Shown: one piece after another, positions 8,559-18,437 of the stretch
How the letters are laid out: each line of letters starts with the position of its first letter
Numbering within the stretch: position 1 is the stretch's first letter
NCBI GenBank assembly: GCA_050305935.1
Contig: JBNLGG010000014.1
Span: forward strand, 9,114-73,113
Source of the DNA: CAJXNP01 sp050305935
GTDB taxonomy: Bacteria; Bacteroidota; Bacteroidia; Cytophagales; Cyclobacteriaceae
DNA length: 64,000 nucleotides
Reading direction: 5' to 3'
Program-made: the position numbers and the translations under genes
The notes under the pieces: model-generated
What the model saw: the letters and a program-made list of their open reading frames with translations, nothing else
Database searches by the model: none
Told to the model about the DNA's origin: nothing

Positions 8559-9556
8559 ACGGTTCTCCGGATTTTTCCAGCGGCCCGGTTTCATATACTT
8601 TAAGCTATGGTGGTCAAAAAAAATCCATTAAAGTGACGGTGCAGGAAGACAATAACCCGGTACTGGAAGGTTATTATGCAGACCCGGAAATATTGTATTC
8701 GGAAAGGGATAATACATATTATTTATACCCAACCAGTGATGGCTTTCATAATTGGTCAGGTACATATTTTGAAACATTTTCTTCGAATGACCTGGTCAAT
8801 TGGACACTGGAAGGGAAGATACTCGATCTGACCACGGATGTTTCCTGGGCTAATCGCAATGCCTGGGCTCCCACGGCGGTAGAAGTAAAAGTTGGCGACA
8901 CTTATAAGTACTTTTATTATTTCACTGCTGCCCAGAAAATTGGGGTGGCGGTGTCAGATAATCCAACAGGGCCATTTACCGATAGCGGAAAACCATTGAT
9001 CGATTTTAAGCCGAAAGGAATTGACGGCGGACAGGAAATCGACCCGGATGTATTCATCGATCCGGTTTCCAAAAAGCCCTACTTGTATTGGGGGAACGGC
9101 TATATGGCCGTCGCAGAATTAAACGACGATATGATTTCCATTAAGAAGGAAACGATCAAGGTGCTGACCCCGGACGAGACATATCGGGAAGGCACCGAAA
9201 TCTTTTACCGTGACGGGAAATACTATTTCCTATGGTCCGAAGATGATACTCGCAGCCCGAACTATCGCGTTAGGTACGCATTTATGGATTCTCCGATGGG
9301 GCCATTGACCATTCCCGACGAAAACCTTGTCATTGCCAAAGATGAAGAATATGGTATCTATGGCACCGGCCACAATTCTGTGATCAATTTACATGGAACT
9401 GATGATTGGTTTATTATTTACCATCGGTTCACCAGGCCAAAGGGAATTGAGATGGGATGGTCAGCCGGATTTCACAGGGAAGTGTGCATCGATAAGATGA
9501 CCTTTGATGAGAATGGCAATATCTTGCAGGTAACACCTACCCTAACGGGAATATAG
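8555..9556 (+). CDS. GH43 glycosidase, C-terminal module separated by frameshift from the preceding ORF
   Basis: The first residues complete a small beta-sandwich linker ('GPVSYTLSYGGQKKSIKVTV'), and the rest is a complete GH43 catalytic domain. The predicted catalytic triad positions are in 'LEGYYADPEILYS' (Asp), 'GGQEIDPDVFIDP' (Asp) and 'YREGTEIFYRDGKYYFLWS' (Glu). The GTG at 8555 is only the first start codon after the shift; there is no signal peptide, so this is not an independent gene. The open frame extends upstream and matches the linker fold to about 8510. If the frameshift is real, this module is lost or untethered. If it is an assembly error, the cell makes one two-domain enzyme. 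Confidence 0.85.
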   Translation: MNGSPDFSSGPVSYTLSYGGQKKSIKVTVQEDNNPVLEGYYADPEILYSERDNTYYLYPTSDGFHNWSGTYFETFSSNDLVNWTLEGKILDLTTDVSWANRNAWAPTAVEVKVGDTYKYFYYFTAAQKIGVAVSDNPTGPFTDSGKPLIDFKPKGIDGGQEIDPDVFIDPVSKKPYLYWGNGYMAVAELNDDMISIKKETIKVLTPDETYREGTEIFYRDGKYYFLWSEDDTRSPNYRVRYAFMDSPMGPLTIPDENLVIAKDEEYGIYGTGHNSVINLHGTDDWFIIYHRFTRPKGIEMGWSAGFHREVCIDKMTFDENGNILQVTPTLTGI

Positions 9557-9618
9557 TTGTTCGTTACCATCTGAAGGAGAATAATTATGACATCTTGTTT
9601 TGTCAGCAAGCCCTAATA

Positions 9619-12600
9619 TTATTGGTTTTGTGAATCGGCTATCTTATATATTTCAATTTCATTGTCGTCTACGACGGCAATTAAGAATTGCTCTTCTCTT
9701 ATTTTGATTGTCTTTAATTGCAGAATAGATTTATTGAAAAAATTTAATCCCACCCGATAACCTGGAATGATGAGTCCGTTGCTTTTTAAAACCGCTCCCG
9801 GGAATCCATCAAATCTCCCATGGAAAGGAGTAACCCCAAAATAGTTGCCTCCACATATAATGTAGACTTTTCCGTTATTGTCTTCGACAGATTGAAAGCA
9901 GTTAATAGGCGAGACTTGTAGTTCTGTGCTAAACTTCTCGAATGTGAATTGATTGTTCTGATTGATTAAAACGCCGGATGCTAAAGTTTGAACTTGAAAT
10001 TTCCGGGCCTTCTCTATTACACCCGTGCCAAATAATTCATCAATGTTTTTTTCGGCAAAATCACTGTATTGGCTAAAAGTGTTTGTAGTAAGTCCTTTTA
10101 ACTGTTGGCTAAGTTTATCCAGGCCATCGAGTGGATAATAAGATCCACCTGAAGATTGTGCTAAGAGAGTTTCGAATTGGTTATTATTGTCAAAGTCGCC
10201 ATAATACATCAATAAAGGTTCATTTATGGAGGCCTTGAATTTTGTATTTTTCCCCCAATTACCTAACAAATAATCCAGATCTCCATCAGCATCAATATCA
10301 AAGGGAAAAACGGCGCGCCAAAGCCCATAACAATTACCCGATAAGTACGAATCCGTTTTATTAAGCAAATCACCTTTGACATTTTCCAGAAAAGTAGGTT
10401 GCATCCATTCGCCCACCACTAACAGATCAACTTGTCCATCCGAATTAAAATCTGTCCAGATAGCGTCTCTGACAAATGTAAGTTCGGATAAATCGTCCGA
10501 TTCCGTCTTGGAAAATTTACCGTTAACGTTTTTTAAAAGATAACTCTCAGGGGTTTTACCGAAATCTCCGGGAGTGGTGGCATTGCCAACGAAAACATCT
10601 ACGTCTCCATCTTTATCGTAATCGCAAGCTCGTATGATGGAGGTATCGTCCATACCTTTATCAAAATCAATTTTTTCTATCGCTTGATGGCCGAATGTAT
10701 ACACTCTGTTCTGCAGCCAGGATTTTTCAGCTCCGGTATATTGTCCTCCTCCCGAAGCGATGAGCAATTCATTTTGACCATCACCATTAAAATCCAAAAT
10801 AACTGCATCGGTATCCTCATATTCATTGTCAATTTCTAAAAATGGATACTCATTTGACTCAAAACCATATGGACTTTGAATATAAATGGCTCCGGAATAT
10901 CCGTGGGAGTTTCCAAAGTAAATGTCATCCAGCCCATCTGAATTTAGATCACCAACAGCAATCGCAGCATTTCGATCGGTAGTTTGATAGGGCATCAGGG
11001 GTTGTAAACTAAAATCAAGAAATTTGTTTTTTTGGTGTTTGAAATGTATTCCTAGCGAATCGGTAACTTCTAAAAACAAAGGTGTTTCTTTTGGTTGGAT
11101 ATTATGGTTTTGAAAAGTTTTGTCAGGTTCATATCGAATAGTCAGGTTTTGATTCGCTGATACATTGTATAGTATTTGATATGAATTATTTGGCCAAATT
11201 ATTTTTAAAGAATCCACTAAAGTCTGGTTTGATAATCCAAAATGTAAAATGGGCTCAGAACTTGATAGGAATCCTCGCTGCGGAAATAATTCTCTCACCT
11301 GCATCTGTCCATTGTTGTAGACAAATACTTTTGATCCAATGCCCTTTGTGTTTTGCTCTTGATAAATGAGACTTACCTTTAAAAAGTTTTGAGCATTGTT
11401 AGTTTGATTTACATAAATCGAGGCAAAATCATTTATATTATTTGTTATTAAGTCTAAATCCCCATCATTATCTAAATCCCCGTAAGCAGCTCCATTAGAA
11501 TATCCTGGCTTTTGGCCACTCCAATTCGAACTTCTATCTGTGAAGTGATCGGTATTAGTTCCTTCAAAAAAGTAGTTTATAAGCGCCCCATCCGGCATCA
11601 TGTCTATTATTTTTTCATCAATATCGTTGTTGGAATTGAGCATTTTATTGATGCGGCTATCTGATATAAATTTAACGTAATCGAGATCATTCGCCCTTTT
11701 TGGGACCCCGTTGGTGATGAAAATATCCTGGTAGCTGTCTTGATTAAAATCTGCTAATAAAACACTCCAACTCCAATCTGTGCCCGCAACTCCGTTTAGC
11801 AATGCCTGTTCTGAAAAAAACTGTGCCTGCTGGTTTACTTGCAGCATATTCCTCGAATATTGAAAATGATGGTTAAACTTTTCGACATTATTGATTTGAC
11901 CCTGAGGGCTCATATCTCCCCCCGATGTTTTCAAAACATATTCATCGGCAGGAAGCATATCCAAAGTCATTAAATCCATATAACCGTCATTATTCACATC
12001 TGCCGCATCACTTCCCATCGAGTATAGGCTGGTATGTCCAAAAAAATCTTTAAGTGATTCCTTAAATGTTCCGTCGCCTTTGTTTACATAGTAGTAATCA
12101 TCTTCGAAGAAATCATTGCAAACGTAAATATCAGGATAACCATCCCTGTTATAATCAGCAATAGAAGCGCTTAGCCCATATCCATTTACACCCCCAAATA
12201 TTCCTGCATTTTCACTTACATCCACGAAATGCCCATTATCGTTTCTGAGTAGTCTGTCTCCCGCCAGTTCATTTCTCACGTTACGCAGGTCCACATGCGC
12301 TAAAGATTGAGAGGTGTGAATAGCATAATTGAGTAAAAACAAATCCAGGTCGTTATCTAGATCAAAATCAAAAAAATATGCCTGGGTACTAATGGTTTTA
12401 AAATCAAGTCCAAACTCCCCGGCGCGATCTATAAAAGTGCCGTCTCCGTTATTTATAAACAACTCATTTTTTCCTTGCAATCCGTGTATACCCACTATCG
12501 CACAAACATATATATCCAAAAGCCCATCTCCATTTACATCTGCTATAGCGACGCCAGTATTCCAGTTGTTTTTTCCTCCAACACCCGCTGTAGAGGTGAT

Positions 12601-12972
12601 ATCTTTAAACCTTAAACCACCCAGGTTTTGATAGAGTTTGTTTTCATGTTGGTTGGAAGAGAAGTAAATATCCGGAAGTCCATCGTTATTAAAATCACCT
12701 ACACCTACTCCACCTCCATTATAAAATCCCAGGAAGTCCAGTATGTTTTGTTTGTCTTTATGGACCAGGTCATTTCTAAAACCAATGCCTGTTTCATTGT
12801 AATCTAATGTTTTAAACAAGGGATTTTCCTGTTTGGGTTTACAGCTTAAAGTGTAAATGCATAACAGTAACACAAGTAAAAAAATAAGACAGGATCTTAC
12901 TGTTTCGCTGTTGAATTTGTTGGAAAATGTCCTGTCAAGTGTGTGTCTGGTTTTGAAAAAAGAATAATCCAT
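9619..12972 (-). CDS. Giant FG-GAP/VCBS-repeat protein with ASPIC/UnbV domain (locus B, second copy)
   Basis: This 1117-residue exported protein is paralogous to the products at 3833-7348 and 13295-16684. The frame extends six codons further to a TTG, but the ATG at 12972 is preferred. A hydrophobic segment (CLIFLLVLLLCIYTLSC) ends in a Cys that may be lipidated. Blades such as 'DFNNDGLPDIYFSSNQ' and 'DVNGDGLLDIYVCA' precede an ASPIC/UnbV domain at about residues 530-600 ('LHFGLSN', 'IIWPNNS'), and a second propeller follows ('DLNSDGLDDIYFGNS', 'DYDKDGDVDVFVGN'). It is the distal gene of locus B, about 320 bp after its paralogue, and converges with the GH43 gene of locus A. The function is probably surface glycan handling, inferred from context only. 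Confidence 0.88.
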   Translation of the reverse strand: MDYSFFKTRHTLDRTFSNKFNSETVRSCLIFLLVLLLCIYTLSCKPKQENPLFKTLDYNETGIGFRNDLVHKDKQNILDFLGFYNGGGVGVGDFNNDGLPDIYFSSNQHENKLYQNLGGLRFKDITSTAGVGGKNNWNTGVAIADVNGDGLLDIYVCAIVGIHGLQGKNELFINNGDGTFIDRAGEFGLDFKTISTQAYFFDFDLDNDLDLFLLNYAIHTSQSLAHVDLRNVRNELAGDRLLRNDNGHFVDVSENAGIFGGVNGYGLSASIADYNRDGYPDIYVCNDFFEDDYYYVNKGDGTFKESLKDFFGHTSLYSMGSDAADVNNDGYMDLMTLDMLPADEYVLKTSGGDMSPQGQINNVEKFNHHFQYSRNMLQVNQQAQFFSEQALLNGVAGTDWSWSVLLADFNQDSYQDIFITNGVPKRANDLDYVKFISDSRINKMLNSNNDIDEKIIDMMPDGALINYFFEGTNTDHFTDRSSNWSGQKPGYSNGAAYGDLDNDGDLDLITNNINDFASIYVNQTNNAQNFLKVSLIYQEQNTKGIGSKVFVYNNGQMQVRELFPQRGFLSSSEPILHFGLSNQTLVDSLKIIWPNNSYQILYNVSANQNLTIRYEPDKTFQNHNIQPKETPLFLEVTDSLGIHFKHQKNKFLDFSLQPLMPYQTTDRNAAIAVGDLNSDGLDDIYFGNSHGYSGAIYIQSPYGFESNEYPFLEIDNEYEDTDAVILDFNGDGQNELLIASGGGQYTGAEKSWLQNRVYTFGHQAIEKIDFDKGMDDTSIIRACDYDKDGDVDVFVGNATTPGDFGKTPESYLLKNVNGKFSKTESDDLSELTFVRDAIWTDFNSDGQVDLLVVGEWMQPTFLENVKGDLLNKTDSYLSGNCYGLWRAVFPFDIDADGDLDYLLGNWGKNTKFKASINEPLLMYYGDFDNNNQFETLLAQSSGGSYYPLDGLDKLSQQLKGLTTNTFSQYSDFAEKNIDELFGTGVIEKARKFQVQTLASGVLINQNNQFTFEKFSTELQVSPINCFQSVEDNNGKVYIICGGNYFGVTPFHGRFDGFPGAVLKSNGLIIPGYRVGLNFFNKSILQLKTIKIREEQFLIAVVDDNEIEIYKIADSQNQ

Positions 12973-13294
12973 GTAGTCTCGATTATTCAAATATACCTTT
13001 GTATGGGATTAAAAAGTAAAAAACATTCGTTTTAAAAAGGGGAGCTATTGATCAATTTTTAATTAAATAAGGTGAATTAAATAGGGTTTGGTAAAAAGGT
13101 TTTAATTTAATCCCTTCTTCACATCATTTATTTTTTGTCAACTTATTTCAGGACAAGACATCAACACCCTCACGATTTCCGGGGAGTAAAATTTCAGTTC
13201 CACATCCAGATGATCGGTAAACAATAGTAAAAGAAATTGTAACTGTGTATTCATTGTAGGAGTTAGTAAAAAATTAAACAATAAGTTTTCCGGT
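12973..13294. other. Intergenic spacer between the two locus B ASPIC genes
   Basis: About 320 bp of AT-rich sequence has no credible ORF or strong terminator. A TAnnTTTG match (TATATTTG on the minus strand, 12988-12995) lies 15 nt upstream of the ATG at 12972. It resembles a Bacteroidetes -7 element but would leave a very short leader, so no promoter is claimed. Confidence 0.4.
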
Positions 13295-16200
13295 TTATTC
13301 TTTCATTTGAACAAGATCTGACGAACCAACTCCTGATTTGTAATCTAATACAACAAGTGAGTCGTTATTGCAGGCTAAGACAAGTCGGTCTTTTTCACCC
13401 AACTTTATTTTTTTTATTTTCCTCACTTGTCCTTTTATGTTGAGATTTGAAGGTATTGTCTCTATACTATTACTGCTAATTCTCAACACTATACCAAAAA
13501 GGGCGTTAGACTGCCCCAACTCCTGGTGAAAACCAAAATCGTTCCCCATACATAAAACGTCAATAAAATCCGCACCATCGCCTATTACAGTCGCCGCTTT
13601 GATGATGGAAAACTGAGCTTCTGCAGGCAGTTGGATCAGCTCAAATTCCAATGTATTTCCTTTTTGCTGCAGAATTGCATTGGCGAAGTAATCTGCCTCC
13701 AATATTGATGCACTTTCCAATTTCGATTTCCCAAAGATCTCCTCAACAGAGGCTTGGGCAAAATCCCTGGCGAAGAGAAAATGATTTTTTACCTGGGGTA
13801 TTCTCCGTTCAAGCTCTTCTTTGGAATGTAATGGAATTTCTTTTCCCTGAAGGAAATAGGTAATAACCGGTTCCTTCTTTCCGTTGTTGTCAAAATCATT
13901 GTAGTAAAGCCTGACAGGATGCTCTTGGTCGGCATGACGTAGCCGGTGATTAAGGCCATAATTTCCCACAAGAAATCTTCTTTCTCCGTGATTAGTAGGG
14001 GGCAGTGGAGTAATGGAGGTCCACCATCCCTTTTCTGTAGTAAGTGTGTGCTTTTTGAATTTTCCGTTTTGCCAGATAAAGGCGACAATCTCCCCCCATT
14101 CGAGAGTAAGAATTAAATCCTCCTCATCATCGCTATTGACATCATACCAAACAGCATCTGTAATCATCCCCACTTGCCCGAGTTTTTCAGATAGCCTGTC
14201 GGTAATATTAGTCCATGGTTGTGCAGTGTCGTTTATTTCCATGAGATAAGAATCCGGAATCTGCCCATATTGGCCTGTGACGCACCTGCTACCCACGAAT
14301 ACCCATGGCCTTCGTGGGTGTTTGCAGATTACAGAAGCGGTGGAAAAAACATTTTCAAAGGCATTTTGCCAAAGGGTCAGATTTCCTTTTCCATCATTTA
14401 AGAATGCCCGGGGTGTATGATGGATGTTATTTCCGAGAAATTCGTTACCACCATTAGCGACCAATAGATCAGGGTGACCATCTCCGTTTACATCGGTCCA
14501 TTCTGCATCGACCTCTTCGTACAAACTGTCAGTTTCAAAAGCAGGTTGCGATGTTTTAGTAAAAGTTCCCTGGGGATACTGTAGAAATACGGTCGGCTTA
14601 CTCCCCATTGAAGATCCCACAAAAATATCTTCCAGGCCGTCATGGTTTATATCTGAAATAGCCAATGCAGGACCTTGTGCATCAATACTATGAGCCAGCA
14701 ATGGTTCCCTGAAAAACTCGCTGAACCTGTTCTCCCGATGTTTGTACAGCAACTCAGTGATATCTGTAATATCTGTGAAGTTGTATTCATTCGCTGTCGC
14801 ATGTAGAGACTGATAGTCAAAACCCGGTAACCCGACTTTGTATTCAACTGTGTACTCGTCCGCCATTGAATCAAGGGGTATTTTTTGCCAGGTATGATCG
14901 GGCCAGATAAAGACAAGGGAGTCAATTTTTGTTTTATTGGTGCCTATTAAAATGGGTGTTTCCATGGAAGACAGGAACCCCCTTACCGGGCTTTTGTAGT
15001 ACGATCTCACTTCGTTTTTGGAATATAGCAGTGCTCTTGCACCAACGGCATTGCGATTACCTTCACTTCCCTTAAGTATAAGTTTTATTGCATTTTTCTG
15101 ACTGCCGTTTTCTACATAGTTGTTCCGGTAAACTACCGGGGATTCATTGATATTATTAACTACGATGTCCAAATCACCATCATTATCAAGATCAGCGTAT
15201 ATAGCTCCATTCGAATAGGTGGCAGGGTTGTTCTCAACTTCTTCATCGATATCTTGAAAGAAATAATTCCGGTTATTGGCATAAAATTTATTCTTGAGTT
15301 TCATTTCTATCATGCTTTCCAGCACCTGCTCAAAATAAGCTGCGTCTTTTTCTTTTAGATCTTTCGCATAGTTGTTAAAGCTGTATTTTACAAAGTCCAT
15401 GTCGTTGTATCGTTTGGGGATTCCGTTGGATACAAACAAGTCCTTCCATCCGTCATTATCAAAGTCAACCCAAAGAGGTGCCCAGCTCCAATCTGTAGCA
15501 TTCACACCACTGTAGCCACCTATTTCACTAAATGTCCCATTTTTCTTGTTCAACTGTAGAGTGTTCCTGGAATATTGCAAGACATACCCCAATTGCTTTC
15601 GTGCGGAGAACGTTTCGAAATTATCTTCAGTAAAAGAGCTTTTTAGTACAATAGGGTCCTCAGGTAACATATCGATAGACAGGATATCTGAGAATCCATC
15701 GTTGTTAAAATCCCCGACATCAACACCCATGGAAGATTTGCTGGTATGCGTAATATGCTGAGTAAGTTCATCCCGAAAGGTTCCGTTTTTTTGGTTAATA
15801 TAGAGGTAGTCATTTTCGGAAAAGTCATTGCAAATGTATAAGTCGGGGTAGCCATCCATGTTAAAATCCCCCATAGCCACGCCCAGTCCGAGGCCGGCAG
15901 GTGAGCCCAGTATGCCACATTGTTGGGTAACTTCTACAAATGTGCCATTTTGGTTTTCGAATAGCTTATCACCGCTATAAGGGTCATAAAGATGTTGGTG
16001 GAAGCTCCTGGAATTGGAAGAATAATGCTGCTGAGGATTATAATTTAAAAGAAATACGTCTAAGTCATTATCTTCGTCAAAATCTGCAAACAACGCCTGG
16101 TTACTGTATCCGGAAAAATCCAGACCATACAGGAGAGCTTCGTCTTTAAAAACCGGAATACCCTGATCATTTACTCCTTTGTTAATCAAAAACTGGTTTT

Positions 16201-16684
16201 TAGCCCTAATAATTCCCCTGAAATACCCCAGCTTGCAAATGTAGATATCCAACCAACCGTCATCGTTGATATCGACTACCGATACACCGTTTGTCCAGGT
16301 TTTTTCCTGAGGAATGGCCTGAGGTGAAACATCTCGAAAAGTGAGGCCCCCCTGGTTGAGAAATAACTTGTCCGGTTCCATATTTGCACCAAAATACAGG
16401 TCGATCAATCCATCATTATTAAAATCACCTGCGCCTATACCACTTCCGTTGTAAAAATCTATAAAATCGAGAAAGTTAAGTGAGTCTGTATTGATGAGAT
16501 TATTCTGAAAATGGAGACCGGTATGTTCTTGATCTAATGCTGTGAAAGCAAATCGGTGATTTTCGCCCCGTTCACAAGAAAACATAAAAAAGAAAGCAAA
16601 AAGAAGCTGAGAGAAATAAGCTGACCGCAATAGTTTTCGACATGTTGTTGAAAGGCTCATGTATATTATAAAAAGCTGGTACAT
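13295..16684 (-). CDS. Giant FG-GAP/VCBS-repeat lipoprotein with ASPIC/UnbV domain (locus B, first copy)
   Basis: This 1129-residue protein has the same architecture as its two neighbours. A hydrophobic segment ending in 'FFFMFSC' gives a plausible lipidated Cys. The ATG at residue 9 (16660) is an alternative start. Calcium-loop blades include 'DFNNDGLIDLYFGAN', 'DINDDGWLDIYICK' and 'DFNMDGYPDLYICND'. The ASPIC/UnbV region lies around residues 530-600 ('VGARALLYSKNEVRSYY', 'FIWPDHTW'), and a second propeller follows with 'DINHDGLEDIFVGSS' and 'DVNGDGHPDLLVANG'. It sits downstream of susD beyond a terminator-like hairpin, mirroring locus A. Its N-terminal propeller lacks the repeat-derived insert seen in the locus A copy. 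Confidence 0.9.
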   Translation of the reverse strand: MYQLFIIYMSLSTTCRKLLRSAYFSQLLFAFFFMFSCERGENHRFAFTALDQEHTGLHFQNNLINTDSLNFLDFIDFYNGSGIGAGDFNNDGLIDLYFGANMEPDKLFLNQGGLTFRDVSPQAIPQEKTWTNGVSVVDINDDGWLDIYICKLGYFRGIIRAKNQFLINKGVNDQGIPVFKDEALLYGLDFSGYSNQALFADFDEDNDLDVFLLNYNPQQHYSSNSRSFHQHLYDPYSGDKLFENQNGTFVEVTQQCGILGSPAGLGLGVAMGDFNMDGYPDLYICNDFSENDYLYINQKNGTFRDELTQHITHTSKSSMGVDVGDFNNDGFSDILSIDMLPEDPIVLKSSFTEDNFETFSARKQLGYVLQYSRNTLQLNKKNGTFSEIGGYSGVNATDWSWAPLWVDFDNDGWKDLFVSNGIPKRYNDMDFVKYSFNNYAKDLKEKDAAYFEQVLESMIEMKLKNKFYANNRNYFFQDIDEEVENNPATYSNGAIYADLDNDGDLDIVVNNINESPVVYRNNYVENGSQKNAIKLILKGSEGNRNAVGARALLYSKNEVRSYYKSPVRGFLSSMETPILIGTNKTKIDSLVFIWPDHTWQKIPLDSMADEYTVEYKVGLPGFDYQSLHATANEYNFTDITDITELLYKHRENRFSEFFREPLLAHSIDAQGPALAISDINHDGLEDIFVGSSMGSKPTVFLQYPQGTFTKTSQPAFETDSLYEEVDAEWTDVNGDGHPDLLVANGGNEFLGNNIHHTPRAFLNDGKGNLTLWQNAFENVFSTASVICKHPRRPWVFVGSRCVTGQYGQIPDSYLMEINDTAQPWTNITDRLSEKLGQVGMITDAVWYDVNSDDEEDLILTLEWGEIVAFIWQNGKFKKHTLTTEKGWWTSITPLPPTNHGERRFLVGNYGLNHRLRHADQEHPVRLYYNDFDNNGKKEPVITYFLQGKEIPLHSKEELERRIPQVKNHFLFARDFAQASVEEIFGKSKLESASILEADYFANAILQQKGNTLEFELIQLPAEAQFSIIKAATVIGDGADFIDVLCMGNDFGFHQELGQSNALFGIVLRISSNSIETIPSNLNIKGQVRKIKKIKLGEKDRLVLACNNDSLVVLDYKSGVGSSDLVQMKE

Positions 16685-16721
16685 TGGTATCCCAAGGTCA
16701 GGTTGGCACCTTGAATTTTAG

Positions 16722-16760
16722 AAAAATAACCCTCCAAGGGTTTTTAACCGGTGGAGGGTT
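16722..16760 (-). terminator. Terminator-like hairpin between susD and the ASPIC gene (locus B)
   Basis: On the minus strand a 9-bp stem (AACCCTCCA / TGGAGGGTT) with a 15-nt loop is followed by ATTTTTC. It lies between the susD stop (16793) and the ASPIC start (16684), the same relative position as the hairpin at 3773-3808 in locus A. The T-run is short, so partial read-through is likely. Confidence 0.6.
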
Positions 16761-16792
16761 GTTATTTAAATGTTTTAAGAGTATTCCCTTAA

Positions 16793-18418
16793 TTAATACC
16801 CATCATTTTGATTTAGATTCCCGTTCTTATTAATCTCTACCTGAGGGATTGGAAACAATGTCCGGTAATCGCCATTTGGCTCGTGAGACAGCCACGATTT
16901 TTTTGTAAACACACCAAACCGGATCAAATCCTGGCGGCGATGTGCTTCTTCAAAAAATTCATAGCCCAATTCGTCTAAAAGCCTGCCATATTGAATATCG
17001 CCCCCACCTTCGAAGGTTTCACCATGTACATCCCTGCGCCCGTAATCGTAGTTGCTGCCTCCCATGAGATCAGCGCCGGAGACTGTGGCTTTCGCCGGAT
17101 TACTCTTGAAGCTTCTTTCCCTGACTTCAGAAACTAGCACAGCAGCAGCGCCTGCTTTTCCCGTCCTGAGCAAGCATTCTGCTTTCATCATTAATATGTC
17201 AGCATAGCGAAAGAAAGGAAAATCGTTTTTAAGAATGGAGCCTGCTCCCTTTTCAATTTCAAATTTTCCCAGGCGTAACCCGTGATTCGCCTCCGTGGTA
17301 TCAACGGCAGGTAGTTCATTTACCAGGTTAAGAACCTGCCCCTTTTGAGCTCCGTTTTGCACAGTCAACACATCGCCGCTTGAAGAATATTGGACACCTT
17401 TGATCCAGTTATCTCTGTATCTTGCATCATCGACGGTATCAAAACTGTTGATGAACTGAGGAATAGCACAGATGCCTCCCCAGGGAGAATTTTGCAGATC
17501 GTAGGTTGCCTGCATTTCCTGGGGTAGCGTTTGCATATGATGGTCGAAGGCATTCCAGTCATCCCAATATTGATTTAAATACTTGTCGTCATAAACCAGC
17601 GCCCAGATAATTTCGTCGGAACCCTCATTTTCAGTAATGAATATGTTTTTCTGATTGGTTTCCAACTTGTATTTGCCAGAACCAATCACTGAATCACACT
17701 GCACAATGCACTCATCCCATTTCGATGTTCCGGTATAAACCTCCGCATTCAGGTACACCTTTGCCAGTAATGTATGAGCCACCCATTTGTTCATTCTACC
17801 ATAGGTTGACAGATCTTTTGCTTCGCTAAGATCATCAATGTTTTCAGTAATTTCTTTAACAATAAAATCAAAAACTTCCTGCCTTGTATTTTGCTCAGGC
17901 AGGTAATCCTCAGGAACGTCATAACGATCGACGATCGGCACATTACCATACATATCTAGCAGCACCCAGTAATATGTCGCCCTGAGCGTTTTTAATTCTG
18001 CCAAAGCGGTTTCCTTAAAATCACCCGTATAAACCAAGTCGTTCGCTATCTGATAGATTACCCGGTTAGTGGCAGTAATTCCACGGTAGGCCCTTTGCCA
18101 ACAGTTAAGAATAATAGCATCTTCCGGTGTCCACTGGTGATAGTGGAACCGGCGGTAACCGCCATCATCTACCCATCCCCAAGGCCGCTTTGGAATAATC
18201 AGCGCATCCGTGCTTATCTCCTGCGCCCAGAAATAACTTTGCCATTTGTTAAACAAATCCCTCCAGGGCACATAGGCCGAGGCAATTAAAGAACCAACAT
18301 CGTCTGTAGATGCCTGAAACTTATCCGATACTATTGTGTTGTAACTTTCATCCGCAAGATCTGTACATCCGATTGTGGTAAAGAAAGATAATAGAATTAA
18401 TATTTTTTTCGCTTTCAT
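16793..18418 (-). CDS. susD: SusD/RagB-family glycan-binding lipoprotein (locus B)
   Basis: This 541-residue lipoprotein has signal MKAKKILILLSFFTTIGC (Cys18). SusD hallmarks are the helical 'ALAELKTLRATYYWVLLDMYG' segment, 'VPIVDRYDVPEDYLPEQNTR', 'DFPFFRYADILMMKAECLLR', and the C-terminal 'GYEFFEEAHRRQDLIRFGVF' with 'LFPIPQVEINKNGNLNQNDGY'. It binds glycans on the cell surface and lids the SusC barrel. It begins 19 bp after the susC stop on the same strand, so they form one transcription unit under the upstream sigma/FecR pair. Confidence 0.95.
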   Translation of the reverse strand: MKAKKILILLSFFTTIGCTDLADESYNTIVSDKFQASTDDVGSLIASAYVPWRDLFNKWQSYFWAQEISTDALIIPKRPWGWVDDGGYRRFHYHQWTPEDAIILNCWQRAYRGITATNRVIYQIANDLVYTGDFKETALAELKTLRATYYWVLLDMYGNVPIVDRYDVPEDYLPEQNTRQEVFDFIVKEITENIDDLSEAKDLSTYGRMNKWVAHTLLAKVYLNAEVYTGTSKWDECIVQCDSVIGSGKYKLETNQKNIFITENEGSDEIIWALVYDDKYLNQYWDDWNAFDHHMQTLPQEMQATYDLQNSPWGGICAIPQFINSFDTVDDARYRDNWIKGVQYSSSGDVLTVQNGAQKGQVLNLVNELPAVDTTEANHGLRLGKFEIEKGAGSILKNDFPFFRYADILMMKAECLLRTGKAGAAAVLVSEVRERSFKSNPAKATVSGADLMGGSNYDYGRRDVHGETFEGGGDIQYGRLLDELGYEFFEEAHRRQDLIRFGVFTKKSWLSHEPNGDYRTLFPIPQVEINKNGNLNQNDGY

Positions 18419-18437
18419 CTCTTTTTAAATTTTTGAT

